A stretch of 60,648 bases of DNA from an uncultured Lachnospiraceae bacterium (GCA_900316805.1 ONEJ01000059.1:1-60648), one strand, 5' to 3'. Positions 1 to 8,878 are shown, counted from the first letter of the stretch. Translations and numbers: made by a program. The notes: generated from the letters alone by a model not told the origin.

Positions 1-43
1 CGTTTGTATTTCCCGTGCCCAATAAGCTCTGTGGATAGAGGCA
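1..43 (-). repeat. Partial copy of a palindromic intergenic repeat
   Basis: Read on the minus strand this stretch gives a block resembling AAATGCCTCTAT, CACA, then GCACGGGAAATACA. The same blocks, in the same order, occur on the plus strand at 11597-11634, where they form the first arm of a 17-bp-stem hairpin. Here the element is cut by the window edge, so only one arm is visible. It is a sequence-level match seen by eye between two intergenic places; function unknown. Confidence 0.5.
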
Positions 44-263
44 TTTACTCGCACTAGGTGCAGGCATCCTGAGAGTGTCTGTCCCAGACGGACTCCAGGC
101 CGGAAGAGTTCAGCTGGCGAATGTACACGAACTTCGAGCCGAAATCCGATACCTGACAAATCTACGCAATTTGTGCGAAATGTTCCGCTACCCATCCCCG
201 GAGGATTCAGGCGGCAGGCGGGGCCGCTGGAAAATCCATGGGGGGGAAGTTTTCGTTCGTTAT
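44..263. other. Non-coding stretch downstream of the FliB-like gene
   Basis: No convincing gene is visible: open frames here lack a ribosome binding site and familiar protein motifs. The end (219-255) resembles one arm of the long hairpin found at 39060-39110. On the minus strand both give CTTCCC, CATGGATTT, CCAGCGG and CCCC in order. The rest (44-218) shows nothing I recognise. Confidence 0.4.
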
Positions 264-1466
264 TTAAATCTGCCGGCTCAAGGCTTCCAGAGAAGCAATC
301 TCCTCCATCATGCACATTTCCTTTAAGTCATCTGCATTCCCCTGGGAGTGCTCCACCTCCTTGGAAAAGATTCTGGCGATATCGATCCGGTCTAATGTGG
401 TAAAATGCCCTCCGTTTCTCTGATACCTTACCGCATCCATATCCCGTACCACTAGGGTGGCAACCACCACAAGTCTGGCATAGGAAATCAGGTCAAAGTC
501 ATATACCGCATTCATGAGATAACGGAAGGTAAAATAGACCAGAAGCTGCTCATAATCCACTTCCCGGTAGTCACCAGATTCCAGAAAGGCTGTCAGTAAT
601 GCCTCATAGGTATCTTCGCGAAACAGCCCGGCAAACTCCTTCTTGGTGTTCACCCACTCATCATCCAGTTCCTCCATCTCCATAAATATGGCAAATCTAT
701 CACAGAAATCCCTATAGCTTAAGCTTCTGTCCCACTTTAGTCCATCCGGCTGCACTTTTGGCACCGTAAGTACCCTGGGGTCTCCCTTGGCCTGATAGTG
801 ATTGATCACATCTTGGGCGCTGCTGCAGAAGGAAAGAAAGCTGCACATCCGCTCCTCGATGGACATTCCTCTATCCTGTAAGATTTCCACCGCCCGATTC
901 TGCACCTGCTCCATAAAAGTGATGAAAGCCGGGTCTTCCTCCTCGTCACAGTCTTCTTTCTTTTCTCTGCAATTTTCTGCCTCCCGGCTGCAATTTTCCA
1001 TCTCCTCGCAGCGATTCTCCGCCTCACCGCCGCATTCGTAGTAATCCGGCATCTCGTGATCCACAAAAAACACCTTCTTCTCCCGCTCAAAGAGAATTCT
1101 TCCTACTTCCTCGCAGGAGAGACTTAGGCACTTCTGCTCCACATTTCCATAAAACAGGCTGAAGCGGGGATACTCCGTGCACACCTCGCACAGTGCCTCC
1201 TCCCCCAATGCCCTATAGAGATCACAGAGGTTGTTATCGTTTAACATGGCGCACCGCTTCGATTCCTTCAGCTTAAAGCGGTATCCGCCACCCTCTGCCA
1301 CATACATACTTTCCCTGAGACGGTCTCCGAAGGCACCCTCACAGCTTTTGTAATAAGCGTAAGAATCCTCATCAATATCAATTTCCCATCCCGCGCAGCA
1401 GCTGTCCTTGCAGTGGCTGGCGATACAGGAGAATTCTTCATAATAATCCGGAACCCGTAAAATCAC
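264..1466 (-). CDS. FliB-family Cys-rich protein (flagellin lysine-N-methylase-like)
   Basis: This 400-residue protein starts as MILRVPDYYEEFSC, the usual beginning of the FliB family. I choose the GTG at 1466 because it overlaps the upstream stop (GTGA) and has GAGGAAGG upstream; the 57 bases before it in frame belong to the neighbouring gene. Cysteines at about 14, 19, 23, 24 and again at 72, 81, 93 and 96 (CEVCTEYPR) match the family's conserved cluster, thought to bind an Fe-S centre. Named members methylate flagellin lysines, but no flagellar gene is visible here, so the substrate is open. A Cys/Glu-rich insertion at residues 144-178 (repeats like MENC, AENC, KEDC) looks unlike the rest and may be lineage-specific. 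Confidence 0.75.
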   Translation of the reverse strand: MILRVPDYYEEFSCIASHCKDSCCAGWEIDIDEDSYAYYKSCEGAFGDRLRESMYVAEGGGYRFKLKESKRCAMLNDNNLCDLYRALGEEALCEVCTEYPRFSLFYGNVEQKCLSLSCEEVGRILFEREKKVFFVDHEMPDYYECGGEAENRCEEMENCSREAENCREKKEDCDEEEDPAFITFMEQVQNRAVEILQDRGMSIEERMCSFLSFCSSAQDVINHYQAKGDPRVLTVPKVQPDGLKWDRSLSYRDFCDRFAIFMEMEELDDEWVNTKKEFAGLFREDTYEALLTAFLESGDYREVDYEQLLVYFTFRYLMNAVYDFDLISYARLVVVATLVVRDMDAVRYQRNGGHFTTLDRIDIARIFSKEVEHSQGNADDLKEMCMMEEIASLEALSRQI

Positions 1467-1780
1467 AATGTGTGCCTGCCTTCCTCTGTTTTTTCCCGAT
1501 AGTGTTCTTCCATTGCTTCCCAATCCGGATCATCTGTTCCCTTGAAGTAATTATACCCCATGTAACCGATGCACCAGATGAGTCCTGCCAGTGTGGTGGA
1601 AACCAGTATCTTAATTCCACAGGCCACAACAAATGTCAGGGTAATCGTTCCTGCCATCCATGCCGAAATAAGCGAGCCTACAGGCAATACCAGAAGCTTC
1701 CATAATCCGTAGTACAATGAGCAGACAATTCCGGCTCCGTAACACAGAAATCCCATGAGACGTTTCCACTGTTTTCGCAT
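1463..1780 (-). CDS. Small membrane protein
   Basis: A 105-residue protein with a basic N-terminus (MRKQWKR) and about three hydrophobic segments (roughly residues 9-30, 33-55 and 57-77), followed by an acidic, soluble tail. I recognise no family. It sits directly upstream of the FliB-like gene with a 4-base GTGA overlap, so the two are almost certainly co-transcribed and translationally coupled. That suggests a membrane partner, but this is inference. The start is supported by GGGAGC a few bases upstream. Confidence 0.65.
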   Translation of the reverse strand: MRKQWKRLMGFLCYGAGIVCSLYYGLWKLLVLPVGSLISAWMAGTITLTFVVACGIKILVSTTLAGLIWCIGYMGYNYFKGTDDPDWEAMEEHYREKTEEGRHTL

Positions 1781-1879
1781 GATTTTTTGCTCCCTCTATG
1801 TATCTAATCTATTGATATGTCTATTTTGCCACTTTTTATAGTATTTTGCAAATCCAAGTATTGATATTTTACCAACTTC

Positions 1880-1910
1880 TTCGTGCCAGGCCGAAGTGAC
1901 CTGGCACGAA
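1880..1910 (-). terminator. Hairpin downstream of nrdG
   Basis: An 11-bp perfect inverted repeat (TTCGTGCCAGG / CCTGGCACGAA) with a 9-base loop lies 5 bases past the nrdG stop. There is no clear U-run after it on the minus strand, so it may be a weak terminator or a transcript-stabilising hairpin. Confidence 0.5.
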
Positions 1911-1914
1911 AATG

Positions 1915-2442
1915 TCAATTATTCAGCGGATCCAGCACCACCTTACCGGCTACGCGGGTCTTACGCATATCTATGATCCTCTGATTCTCGGAACCGCGGA
2001 ATTTAAGCATGATATTCTTCTTATCCCGTTCGAATCTGCCATCCACAAGAACGTCGATGTGATCTAAGATCTCATCTGTGACTTCCGTGTATCTGCATCC
2101 GCCGGGAATCAGATCCCTGTCATAGGTAAATCCGCTGTACATCCAGATGGTCCTGCCTGGTATTTCAGCACGCACACGTCTGATCAGATTCACAAGAACC
2201 TTTTGGTTCGACGGTTCGAAGGGTTCGCCTCCAAGAATCGTCAGTCCGGTATAGTATGGCCTTGCCAATTCATCCATGATCTGCTGTTCCATTTCTGGTG
2301 TGTATTCCAGACCATAGTCAAAATCCCATGTCTGCGGTTGAAAACAACCTTCGCAATGATTCGTGCATCCGGATACAAAGATGCTGACCCGCATACCGAT
2401 TCCATTGGCGCAATCGGCCGTCATAATCTCTCCAATATGCAT
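1915..2442 (-). CDS. nrdG: Anaerobic ribonucleotide reductase activating protein (radical SAM)
   Basis: NrdG uses S-adenosylmethionine and a 4Fe-4S cluster to form the glycyl radical on NrdD. The radical-SAM CX3CX2C motif is present as CTNHCEGC, followed by the GGEP motif (LTILGGEPFEP). I choose the ATG at 2442 (MHIGEIM) because GGGAGG lies just upstream. A longer frame to 2481 would put the start inside the hairpin arm at 2461-2505. The protein is then 175 residues, close to the family norm. It follows nrdD on the same strand and is surely its partner. An unusually strong hairpin separates the two genes. Confidence 0.93.
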   Translation of the reverse strand: MHIGEIMTADCANGIGMRVSIFVSGCTNHCEGCFQPQTWDFDYGLEYTPEMEQQIMDELARPYYTGLTILGGEPFEPSNQKVLVNLIRRVRAEIPGRTIWMYSGFTYDRDLIPGGCRYTEVTDEILDHIDVLVDGRFERDKKNIMLKFRGSENQRIIDMRKTRVAGKVVLDPLNN

Positions 2443-2460
2443 ATTTTGTTTTTTCCTCCC

Positions 2461-2505
2461 AAAAGGTGTCCCATAATTCATATTCTGAATTATGGGACAC
2501 CTTTT
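2461..2505. terminator. Perfect 20-bp hairpin between nrdD and nrdG
   Basis: Arms 2461-2480 and 2486-2505 are perfectly complementary (AAAAGGTGTCCCATAATTCA and its reverse complement) around a 5-base loop. It lies after the nrdD stop and ends right before the nrdG ribosome binding site on the minus strand. Read-through into nrdG must cross it, so it probably acts as a partial terminator or attenuator that lowers nrdG relative to nrdD. A T-run follows on the plus strand (CCTTTTTCTTT), but no plus-strand gene ends here. Confidence 0.7.
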
Positions 2506-2524
2506 TCTTTACTATAATGATATA

Positions 2525-4753
2525 TTAATCATCAAACTCCGCTTCGTCAATCTTCAGACTTCTGCTGGACAGATGCAGCACACGTTCCTTAATTTCCTGG
2601 GTACGGCCCTGATTCCAGAACTGGGTTCCGATATAACCGCAGGTACGTCTGGCAACGCTCATCATATCCTGGTTGCGGTTGCCACAGTTCGGGCATTCCC
2701 ATACCAGCTTTCCGCTGTCTTCTTCCTCAACAATCTTGATCTCTCCGTCGTAGCCACAGGCCATACAGTAATCACTCTTGGTATTCAGTTCCGCATACAT
2801 GATGTTGTCATAAATATACTGCATCACCGCCAATACTGCCTCGATGTTATCCTGCATGTTGGGAACCTCCACATAGCTGATGGCTCCACCTGGAGACAGC
2901 TTCTGGAACTGTGCCTCAAATTTCAGCTTGTCGAAAGCGTTGATTTCTTCTGTCACATGTACGTGATAGCTGTTGGTAATATAATTGCGGTCCGTCACGC
3001 CTTCAATAATACCAAAGCGTTTCTGCAGGCACTTGGCAAACTTATAGGTGGTGGACTCAAGTGGTGTTCCGTAAATACTGAAATCAATATTTTCCTTTGC
3101 TTTCCACTCGGCACAGGCATCGTTTAAGTGCTGCATAACCTTTGTGGCAAAAGGCGTTCCCACCTCTGGCTCCGTATGGGAAACCCCGGTCATATAACGG
3201 GTACACTCACACAATCCCGCATAGCCAAGGGAAATCGTGGAATAACCGCCAAAAAGCAGCTTGTCAATGGGTTCTCCCTTCTTCAGCCGCGCCAGCGCAC
3301 CATTCTGCCAGAGAATCGGTGCCACATCGGAAGGCGTGCCAAGAAGTCTCTTGTGACGGCACATCAGTGCCCGATAGCAAAGTTCCAGACGTTCATCCAG
3401 AATCTTCCAGAATTTATCCATATCCCCCTCAGAGGAACAGGCTACGTCCACCAGATTGATGGTGACAACTCCCTGATTGAATCGGCCGTAGTATTTTGCT
3501 TTTCCGGTGTCCGGATCTACATATGGTGTCAAAAAGCTCCGGCAGCCCATACATGGATAACAGTTGCCGTTGCCGTTCTTGTCCACCTTCAGTTCCTTCA
3601 TCTTCTTCTCGGAAATATAATCCGGAACCAGACGCTTTGCAGAGCACTGGGCAGCCAGCTTGGTCAGATACCAGTACTTGGAATCCTCATGAATATTGTC
3701 CTCCTCCAGCACGTAGATCAGCTTCGGGAAGGCTGGGGTAATGTATACACCCTGCTCATTCTTTACGCCCTGGATTCTCTGGTGCAGCATCTCCTCGATG
3801 ATGGCTGCAAGATCGGTTCTGGTCTGTCCTTCCGGCACCTCGTCCAGATACATAAATACAGTAATAAACGGAGCCTGTCCATTGGTGGTCATAAGGGTAA
3901 TGACCTGATACTGGATCATCTGCACGCCGCGATTGATTTCTTCCTTCACCCGAAGCTCAGCAACCTTATTAATCTTCTCCTCGTCCATTTCATATCCAAC
4001 TGCTTTGAATTCCTCACGCACCTGCACGCGGAATTTCTCTCTGCTGACCTGCACGAAAGGAGCCAGGTGGGACAGGGAAATACTCTGTCCGCCGTACTGG
4101 GAGCTGGCAATTTGTGCAATGGCCTGGGTGGCAATGTTACATGCAGTGGAAAAGCTCTTCGGCGGATCGATTCTGGTCTCGCTGATAACCGTTCCGTTTT
4201 GCAGCATATCCTCCAGATTTACCAGACAGCAGTTGTGCATATGCTGGGCAAAATAATCTGCATCATGAAAATGAATCAGACCCTTCTCATGGGCCTCCAC
4301 AATATCCTCCGGCAGCAGGAACCTCTTGGTGATATCCTTGCTGACCTCTCCGGCCATATAATCTCTCTGGACACTGTTGACCGTAGGATTCTTGTTGGAA
4401 TTCTCCTGCTTAACCTCCTCGTTATTGCACTCCAGCAGGCTTAAAATCTGCTGGTCCGTAGAGTTAGACTTACGCACCAGCGCTCTCTTGTAGCGGTAGG
4501 TAATGTAATTACGGGCTACCGTAAAGGCACGCTGGTTCATCAGCTGGTTCTCCACCATATCCTGAATTTCCTCCACACTTGGGGAGTGCTTCATATTCTC
4601 ACAGGCCGTCTCCACATTGGACGCGATCTCCTGAATCTGCTTTTCCGTCAGCTTCTCATAGTCAATAACGGAATCATTTGCTTTTCTGACAGCTGCAATG
4701 ATCTTCTTAATATCGAAAACTGCCTCGCTGCCGCTTCTCTTAATGATTTTCAT
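2525..4753 (-). CDS. nrdD: Anaerobic (class III) ribonucleoside-triphosphate reductase
   Basis: This 742-residue enzyme reduces ribonucleoside triphosphates to deoxyribonucleotides without oxygen. Residues 1 to about 95 form an ATP-cone (MKIIKRSGSEAVFDIKKI start), the allosteric domain. The C-terminal zinc site is visible as Cys663, Cys666, Cys687 and Cys690, and the glycyl radical site is Gly706 in RRTCGYIG. Length and order match the family. Transcription continues to nrdG. The upstream region carries a TTGACA -35 and two NrdR-like boxes, so repression by NrdR is likely. Nothing looks broken. Confidence 0.97.
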   Translation of the reverse strand: MKIIKRSGSEAVFDIKKIIAAVRKANDSVIDYEKLTEKQIQEIASNVETACENMKHSPSVEEIQDMVENQLMNQRAFTVARNYITYRYKRALVRKSNSTDQQILSLLECNNEEVKQENSNKNPTVNSVQRDYMAGEVSKDITKRFLLPEDIVEAHEKGLIHFHDADYFAQHMHNCCLVNLEDMLQNGTVISETRIDPPKSFSTACNIATQAIAQIASSQYGGQSISLSHLAPFVQVSREKFRVQVREEFKAVGYEMDEEKINKVAELRVKEEINRGVQMIQYQVITLMTTNGQAPFITVFMYLDEVPEGQTRTDLAAIIEEMLHQRIQGVKNEQGVYITPAFPKLIYVLEEDNIHEDSKYWYLTKLAAQCSAKRLVPDYISEKKMKELKVDKNGNGNCYPCMGCRSFLTPYVDPDTGKAKYYGRFNQGVVTINLVDVACSSEGDMDKFWKILDERLELCYRALMCRHKRLLGTPSDVAPILWQNGALARLKKGEPIDKLLFGGYSTISLGYAGLCECTRYMTGVSHTEPEVGTPFATKVMQHLNDACAEWKAKENIDFSIYGTPLESTTYKFAKCLQKRFGIIEGVTDRNYITNSYHVHVTEEINAFDKLKFEAQFQKLSPGGAISYVEVPNMQDNIEAVLAVMQYIYDNIMYAELNTKSDYCMACGYDGEIKIVEEEDSGKLVWECPNCGNRNQDMMSVARRTCGYIGTQFWNQGRTQEIKERVLHLSSRSLKIDEAEFDD

Positions 4754-4881
4754 ACTCTTTCCTCCATCCCCTGCGATATATCCTCTTATATTCTTCTTCC
4801 TTTTCGAAAAAGAAATCCTTTTTCAAAAGGAAAAATTCCTGAAACAGAGCCGTCTGTACCCTGTTTTTCTTTCGTACATAC

Positions 4882-4934
4882 AAGATACACTATATCTTGT
4901 GCTCTTGTCAACATCCAGATTCTATATTATGTGG
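4882..4934 (-). promoter_or_regulatory. nrdD promoter with two NrdR-like boxes
   Basis: On the minus strand there is a -35 TTGACA (4906-4911) and a weak -10 around 4882-4888 (GTATCT or TATCTT). A 16-bp palindrome-like site, ACACTATATCTTGTGC on the plus strand (4887-4902), falls between them. A second related site (core CTATATTATGTG, 4922-4933) lies upstream of the -35. The CTATAT cores are exactly 32 bp apart, three helical turns, as expected for cooperative NrdR binding. The NrdR assignment rests on resemblance to the known consensus; no nrdR gene is in the window. Confidence 0.7.
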
Positions 4935-5148
4935 TTATTTTTTCTTCCACAACTATCCCAAAGTCGCTCCAGTCCTTGCTTTTTCAACCCTCCTATACAA
5001 ATCAGCCAAATTTCCAGCCTGTTTTTTGTGCTTTTTCCCCTTTTTACTCTCTACTGCCCAAAAAGCACTGCGCGATTGACAATATAAACTTCCTATATTA
5101 ACATAGAAATCTAGTGGAAACAAAATTTAACAGAAAGGAAAAACTGCT
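4935..5148 (+). promoter_or_regulatory. Promoter region of the ABC exporter pair
   Basis: A -35 TTGACA (5076-5081), a 17-base spacer and a -10 TAACAT (5099-5104) point into the exporter genes. The ribosome binding site AGAAAGGA lies just before the ATG at 5149. The rest of the gap is T/C-rich and shows no operator that I can recognise. Confidence 0.65.
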
Positions 5149-6897
5149 ATGCTGAAAACTCTTCTTGCACAGGTGAAGGAATACAAAAAAGCTTCAATTC
5201 TGACCCCTGTGTTCATGTTCGGCGAGGTCATCATGGAAATGATCATCCCGCTTCTTATGGCATCCATCATCGATGACGGTGTCAACAAAGGTGACACCAG
5301 ACATATCTATATCATCGGCGGGTGGATGGTGGTCACCGCAGTATTCTCCCTCATGTTTGGTCTGCTGGGCGGTAAATATGCTGCCATGGCCTCCATGGGA
5401 CTGGGCAAAAACCTTCGAAAGGCAATGTTTGAAAATATCCAGAATTTCTCCTTTGCCAACATCGACAAATTTAACACCGCAAGTCTGGTAACCCGTATGA
5501 CCACGGATGTGACCAATATCCAGAACGCTTACATGATGATCCTCCGGATGTGCGTGCGGGCGCTGTCATCCCTGGTGACTGCCATGCTTCTGTCCTTTTT
5601 TATCAGTCCGAAGCTGGCTTCCATCTATCTGATTGCGGTGGTGCTGCTGGGTATCTGCCTTGCTTTCATTGTAAAAAAAGCCATGGGCTATTTTCAGGCA
5701 GCATTCCGCAAATATGATGACTTAAACGAGAGCGTCCAGGAAAATGTCTCTGCCATCCGCGTGGTCAAGGCTTACGTCCGGGGGGATTACGAGAAAAACC
5801 GTTTCAAAAAAGCCAGCCGGAACATCTACCATATGCTCTTTCGTGCAGAAAATGTTGTGATCTGGAATGCCCCCCTCATGCAGTTTACCGTATACTGCTG
5901 CATCCTGTTAATCAGCTGGTTTGGCGCTCATATGATCGTGGGCAGCAGCTTAAATACCGGTGATCTGATGGCACTTCTTACCTATTGTATGAACATCCTG
6001 ATGAGTCTGATGATGCTGTCCATGGTATTTGTCATGATTTCCATGAGTGTTGCCAGCGGAAACCGTATCAGTGAAGTCATCAATGAAGAAAGCACCCTGG
6101 CGAACCCTGCAGATCCGGATTACGATGTACCGGACGGCAGCATACAATTCGACCATGTCAGCTTCCGCTACTCCTCCACTTCAGAGGCTCCGGTGTTAGA
6201 TGACATCAATTTGTCTATCCGCTCCGGCGAGACCATTGGCATCATTGGCGGAACCGGAAGTTCCAAGTCCACGCTGGTAAACCTCATCAGCCGTCTCTAT
6301 GATGTGGACGAAGGTGCTGTGTATGTGGGCGGCAAAGATGTCCGTACCTATGATCTGGACACTCTCCGCAACGAGGTCTCCGTGGTGCTGCAGCAAAACG
6401 TGCTTTTTTCCGGCACCATCCTGGACAATCTGCGATGGGGCAAGGCAGATGCCACGGAAGAGGAATGCATAAATGCCTGCAAAATGGCCTGTGCGGACGA
6501 ATTTATCCAGTCTTTCCCGGACAAATACAATACCTATATTGAGCAGGGAGGCACCAATGTCTCCGGCGGTCAGAAGCAGCGCCTGTGCATTGCCAGAGCC
6601 CTTCTCAAGAACCCGAAAATCCTGATTCTCGACGACAGTACCAGCGCCGTGGACACCGCAACGGATGCCCGTATCCGAAAGGCTTTCCGGGAAGCAATCC
6701 CGGGCACAACGAAGCTGATCATTGCCCAGAGAATTTCCTCCGTCATGGAGGCTGACCGGATCATCGTGCTGGATGACGGCCGCCTGAACGGCTTTGGCAC
6801 CCATGAGGAGCTCTTGAAAAATAACACCATCTACCGCGACGTCTATGAGTCCCAGACCCAGGGCGGCGGTGATTTTGACGAAGGAGGTGCGGACTGA
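5149..6897 (+). CDS. ABC exporter half-transporter, degenerate ATP site
   Basis: A 582-residue type IV ABC exporter half: about six membrane helices in residues 1-300, then an ATPase domain. Walker A is GGTGSSKST (about 367-375), the signature is VSGGQ (about 471) and Walker B is ILILDDST. The catalytic Glu after Walker B is Asp, and the H-loop His is Gln (IIAQRISS). These replacements mark the non-hydrolysing site of heterodimeric exporters such as TM287/288 and BmrCD (known from the family). The next gene, overlapping by one base (TGATG), supplies the intact half. Substrate unknown; multidrug or peptide export are both possible. Confidence 0.9.
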   Translation: MLKTLLAQVKEYKKASILTPVFMFGEVIMEMIIPLLMASIIDDGVNKGDTRHIYIIGGWMVVTAVFSLMFGLLGGKYAAMASMGLGKNLRKAMFENIQNFSFANIDKFNTASLVTRMTTDVTNIQNAYMMILRMCVRALSSLVTAMLLSFFISPKLASIYLIAVVLLGICLAFIVKKAMGYFQAAFRKYDDLNESVQENVSAIRVVKAYVRGDYEKNRFKKASRNIYHMLFRAENVVIWNAPLMQFTVYCCILLISWFGAHMIVGSSLNTGDLMALLTYCMNILMSLMMLSMVFVMISMSVASGNRISEVINEESTLANPADPDYDVPDGSIQFDHVSFRYSSTSEAPVLDDINLSIRSGETIGIIGGTGSSKSTLVNLISRLYDVDEGAVYVGGKDVRTYDLDTLRNEVSVVLQQNVLFSGTILDNLRWGKADATEEECINACKMACADEFIQSFPDKYNTYIEQGGTNVSGGQKQRLCIARALLKNPKILILDDSTSAVDTATDARIRKAFREAIPGTTKLIIAQRISSVMEADRIIVLDDGRLNGFGTHEELLKNNTIYRDVYESQTQGGGDFDEGGAD

Positions 6898-8789
6898 TGC
6901 CGGGACCACACGGACCAAAGGGACCAAAACCGAAAATTAAAAATCCGGGAAAACTGTTTTCCCGCCTGATGGGATATGTGCTGAAACGCTATGGCGCGCT
7001 CTATGCCATTGTTGTGATCTCTATCCTTCTTAGTGTTCTCTGCAACACCCAGGGAACCATGTTTATGAAAACCCTGATCGATGACTATATTACCCCCATG
7101 CTACAAAGCCAGAAGGTCGATTATGGGCCGCTTCTTGCAGCCATTGGCAGAGTCGCAGGATTTTATGCACTGGGAGTCATCGCCACCTTTGTTTACAACA
7201 AGCTGCTGATCTATGTGTCCCAGGGAAGCATCCGGAATCTCAGAGATGATCTCTTTTCCCATATGCAGGATCTGCCCATCCGCTACTTTGACACCCACTC
7301 CCACGGAGATATCATGTCTGTTTACACCAACGATATCGATACCCTCCGGCAGGTGATCAGCCAGAGTATTCCGCAGCTTCTGAACAGTCTGGTGACCATC
7401 GTGAATGTCTTTATCTATATGGTGATCTTAAGTGTTCCCCTGACGGTTCTGACACTGGTTATGGTGGGGGTAACCCTCTATACCACCAAGTGCTTTGCAG
7501 GCTCCTCCAGCCGCTATTTTCTGGCTCAGCAGAAGAATCTGGGACAGGTCAATGGCTTCATTGAGGAGATGATAAACGGACAGAAGGTGGTAAAGGTCTT
7601 TACTCATGAAGAGCAGAATATCAAGGATTTCAACCGGCTGAACGAGGAGCTTTTTGACAGTGCCTACAATGCCAACCGCTATTCCAACTATCTGGGGCCG
7701 GTCAACGCCCAGATTGGAAACTTAAGCTATGTGCTCTGCGCCATGGTGGGAGGAGTGTTTGCCCTGACGGGCTTTAGCGGTCTGACCCTTGGAAAACTGG
7801 CCAGCTTCCTGACCTTCAACAAGAGCTTTAACATGCCCATCCAGCAGGTCAGCATGCAGCTAAACAGCGTGGTCATGGCTCTGGCCGGGTGCGAACGCAT
7901 TTTCTCTCTGCTGGATGAACAGCCGGAAACGGATGAGGGTTACGTCACTTTAGTCAATGCCAAAGAGGAAAACGGCAAACTCACAGAAACGGATGAGGAA
8001 ACCGGTCTCTGGGCCTGGAAGCATGTGCATCAGGCGGACGGCTCTGTGGATTACATCCGTCTGACGGGAGATGTGGTCTTTGATGATGTGGACTTTGGCT
8101 ATGTGCCGGAAAAAACCGTGCTCCACAACGTGGATCTCTATGCAACACCGGGCCAGAAAATTGCCTTCGTAGGCTCCACCGGAGCCGGAAAAACCACCAT
8201 TACCAACCTGATCAACCGCTTTTACGATATTCAGGATGGCAAGATCCGCTACGACGGCATCAACATCAACAAGATTAAGAAGGCTGACTTACGGCATTCT
8301 CTGGGTATGGTACTGCAGGATACCCACCTGTTTACCGCCAGTGTCATGGACAATATCCGCTACGGCAAGCTGAATGCCACGGATGAGGAAGTCTACGCAG
8401 CGGCCAGACTGGCCAACGCCGACACCTTTATCCGCCAGCTGCCGGAGGGCTATGATACGATCCTCACCGGTGATGGTGCCAACTTAAGCCAGGGACAGCG
8501 GCAGATGATCGCTATCGCAAGGGCAGCCATTGCCAATCCACCGGTGCTGATCTTAGATGAGGCCACCAGTTCCATCGATACCCGCACGGAACGCATCGTC
8601 CAGGACGGCATGGATAAGCTGATGGCGGGACGCACCACCTTCGTCATTGCCCACCGGCTCTCCACGGTCCGCAACAGTGACTGTATCATGGTTTTAGAGC
8701 AGGGACGCGTGATCGAGCGGGGCAGCCATGATGAATTGATGGCGGCTAAAGGGAAATATTACCAGCTTTATACAGGAAAGACGGCGTAG
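6897..8789 (+). CDS. ABC exporter half-transporter, canonical ATP site
   Basis: A 630-residue partner of the preceding gene with membrane helices in about residues 25-330. Its ATPase is fully canonical: Walker A GSTGAGKTT (about 426), signature LSQGQ (about 528), Walker B ILDEATSS and H-loop AHRLST. A soluble insertion of about 45 residues lies between the two domains (around ETDEETGLWAWKHVHQADG), which accounts for the extra length over the partner. The N-terminus is proline/lysine-rich (PGPHGPKGPKPK). The start overlaps the upstream stop, so the two halves should be made in equal amounts. A strong hairpin terminator follows. Confidence 0.92.
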   Translation: MPGPHGPKGPKPKIKNPGKLFSRLMGYVLKRYGALYAIVVISILLSVLCNTQGTMFMKTLIDDYITPMLQSQKVDYGPLLAAIGRVAGFYALGVIATFVYNKLLIYVSQGSIRNLRDDLFSHMQDLPIRYFDTHSHGDIMSVYTNDIDTLRQVISQSIPQLLNSLVTIVNVFIYMVILSVPLTVLTLVMVGVTLYTTKCFAGSSSRYFLAQQKNLGQVNGFIEEMINGQKVVKVFTHEEQNIKDFNRLNEELFDSAYNANRYSNYLGPVNAQIGNLSYVLCAMVGGVFALTGFSGLTLGKLASFLTFNKSFNMPIQQVSMQLNSVVMALAGCERIFSLLDEQPETDEGYVTLVNAKEENGKLTETDEETGLWAWKHVHQADGSVDYIRLTGDVVFDDVDFGYVPEKTVLHNVDLYATPGQKIAFVGSTGAGKTTITNLINRFYDIQDGKIRYDGININKIKKADLRHSLGMVLQDTHLFTASVMDNIRYGKLNATDEEVYAAARLANADTFIRQLPEGYDTILTGDGANLSQGQRQMIAIARAAIANPPVLILDEATSSIDTRTERIVQDGMDKLMAGRTTFVIAHRLSTVRNSDCIMVLEQGRVIERGSHDELMAAKGKYYQLYTGKTA

Positions 8790-8807
8790 GAGCTTGACGC
8801 AAAAATA

Positions 8808-8850
8808 AAACCGTGAGGCAGAAATGGTTTTTTCTGTCTCACGGTTTTTT
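8808..8850. terminator. Bidirectional terminator between ABC exporter and metY
   Basis: Arms AAACCGTGAGGCAGAAA (8808-8824) and TTTCTGTCTCACGGTTT (8831-8847) pair over 17 bp with one G-U, followed by a T-run on the plus strand. A-rich sequence before the left arm gives T residues on the minus strand, so it can serve the convergent gene ending at 8879 as well. Confidence 0.85.
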
Positions 8851-8878
8851 AGGTACATAGCAATCTTTTTTTGCTGTT

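Noticed and set aside
75-403. Small plus-strand open frames at the window start
   Set aside because: No ribosome binding site or known motif; they run into the FliB-like gene's end.
3128-4444. Long plus-strand open frame (438 codons) opposite nrdD
   Set aside because: It is a shadow of nrdD: no ribosome binding site or family motif, and the nrdD protein is unmistakable.
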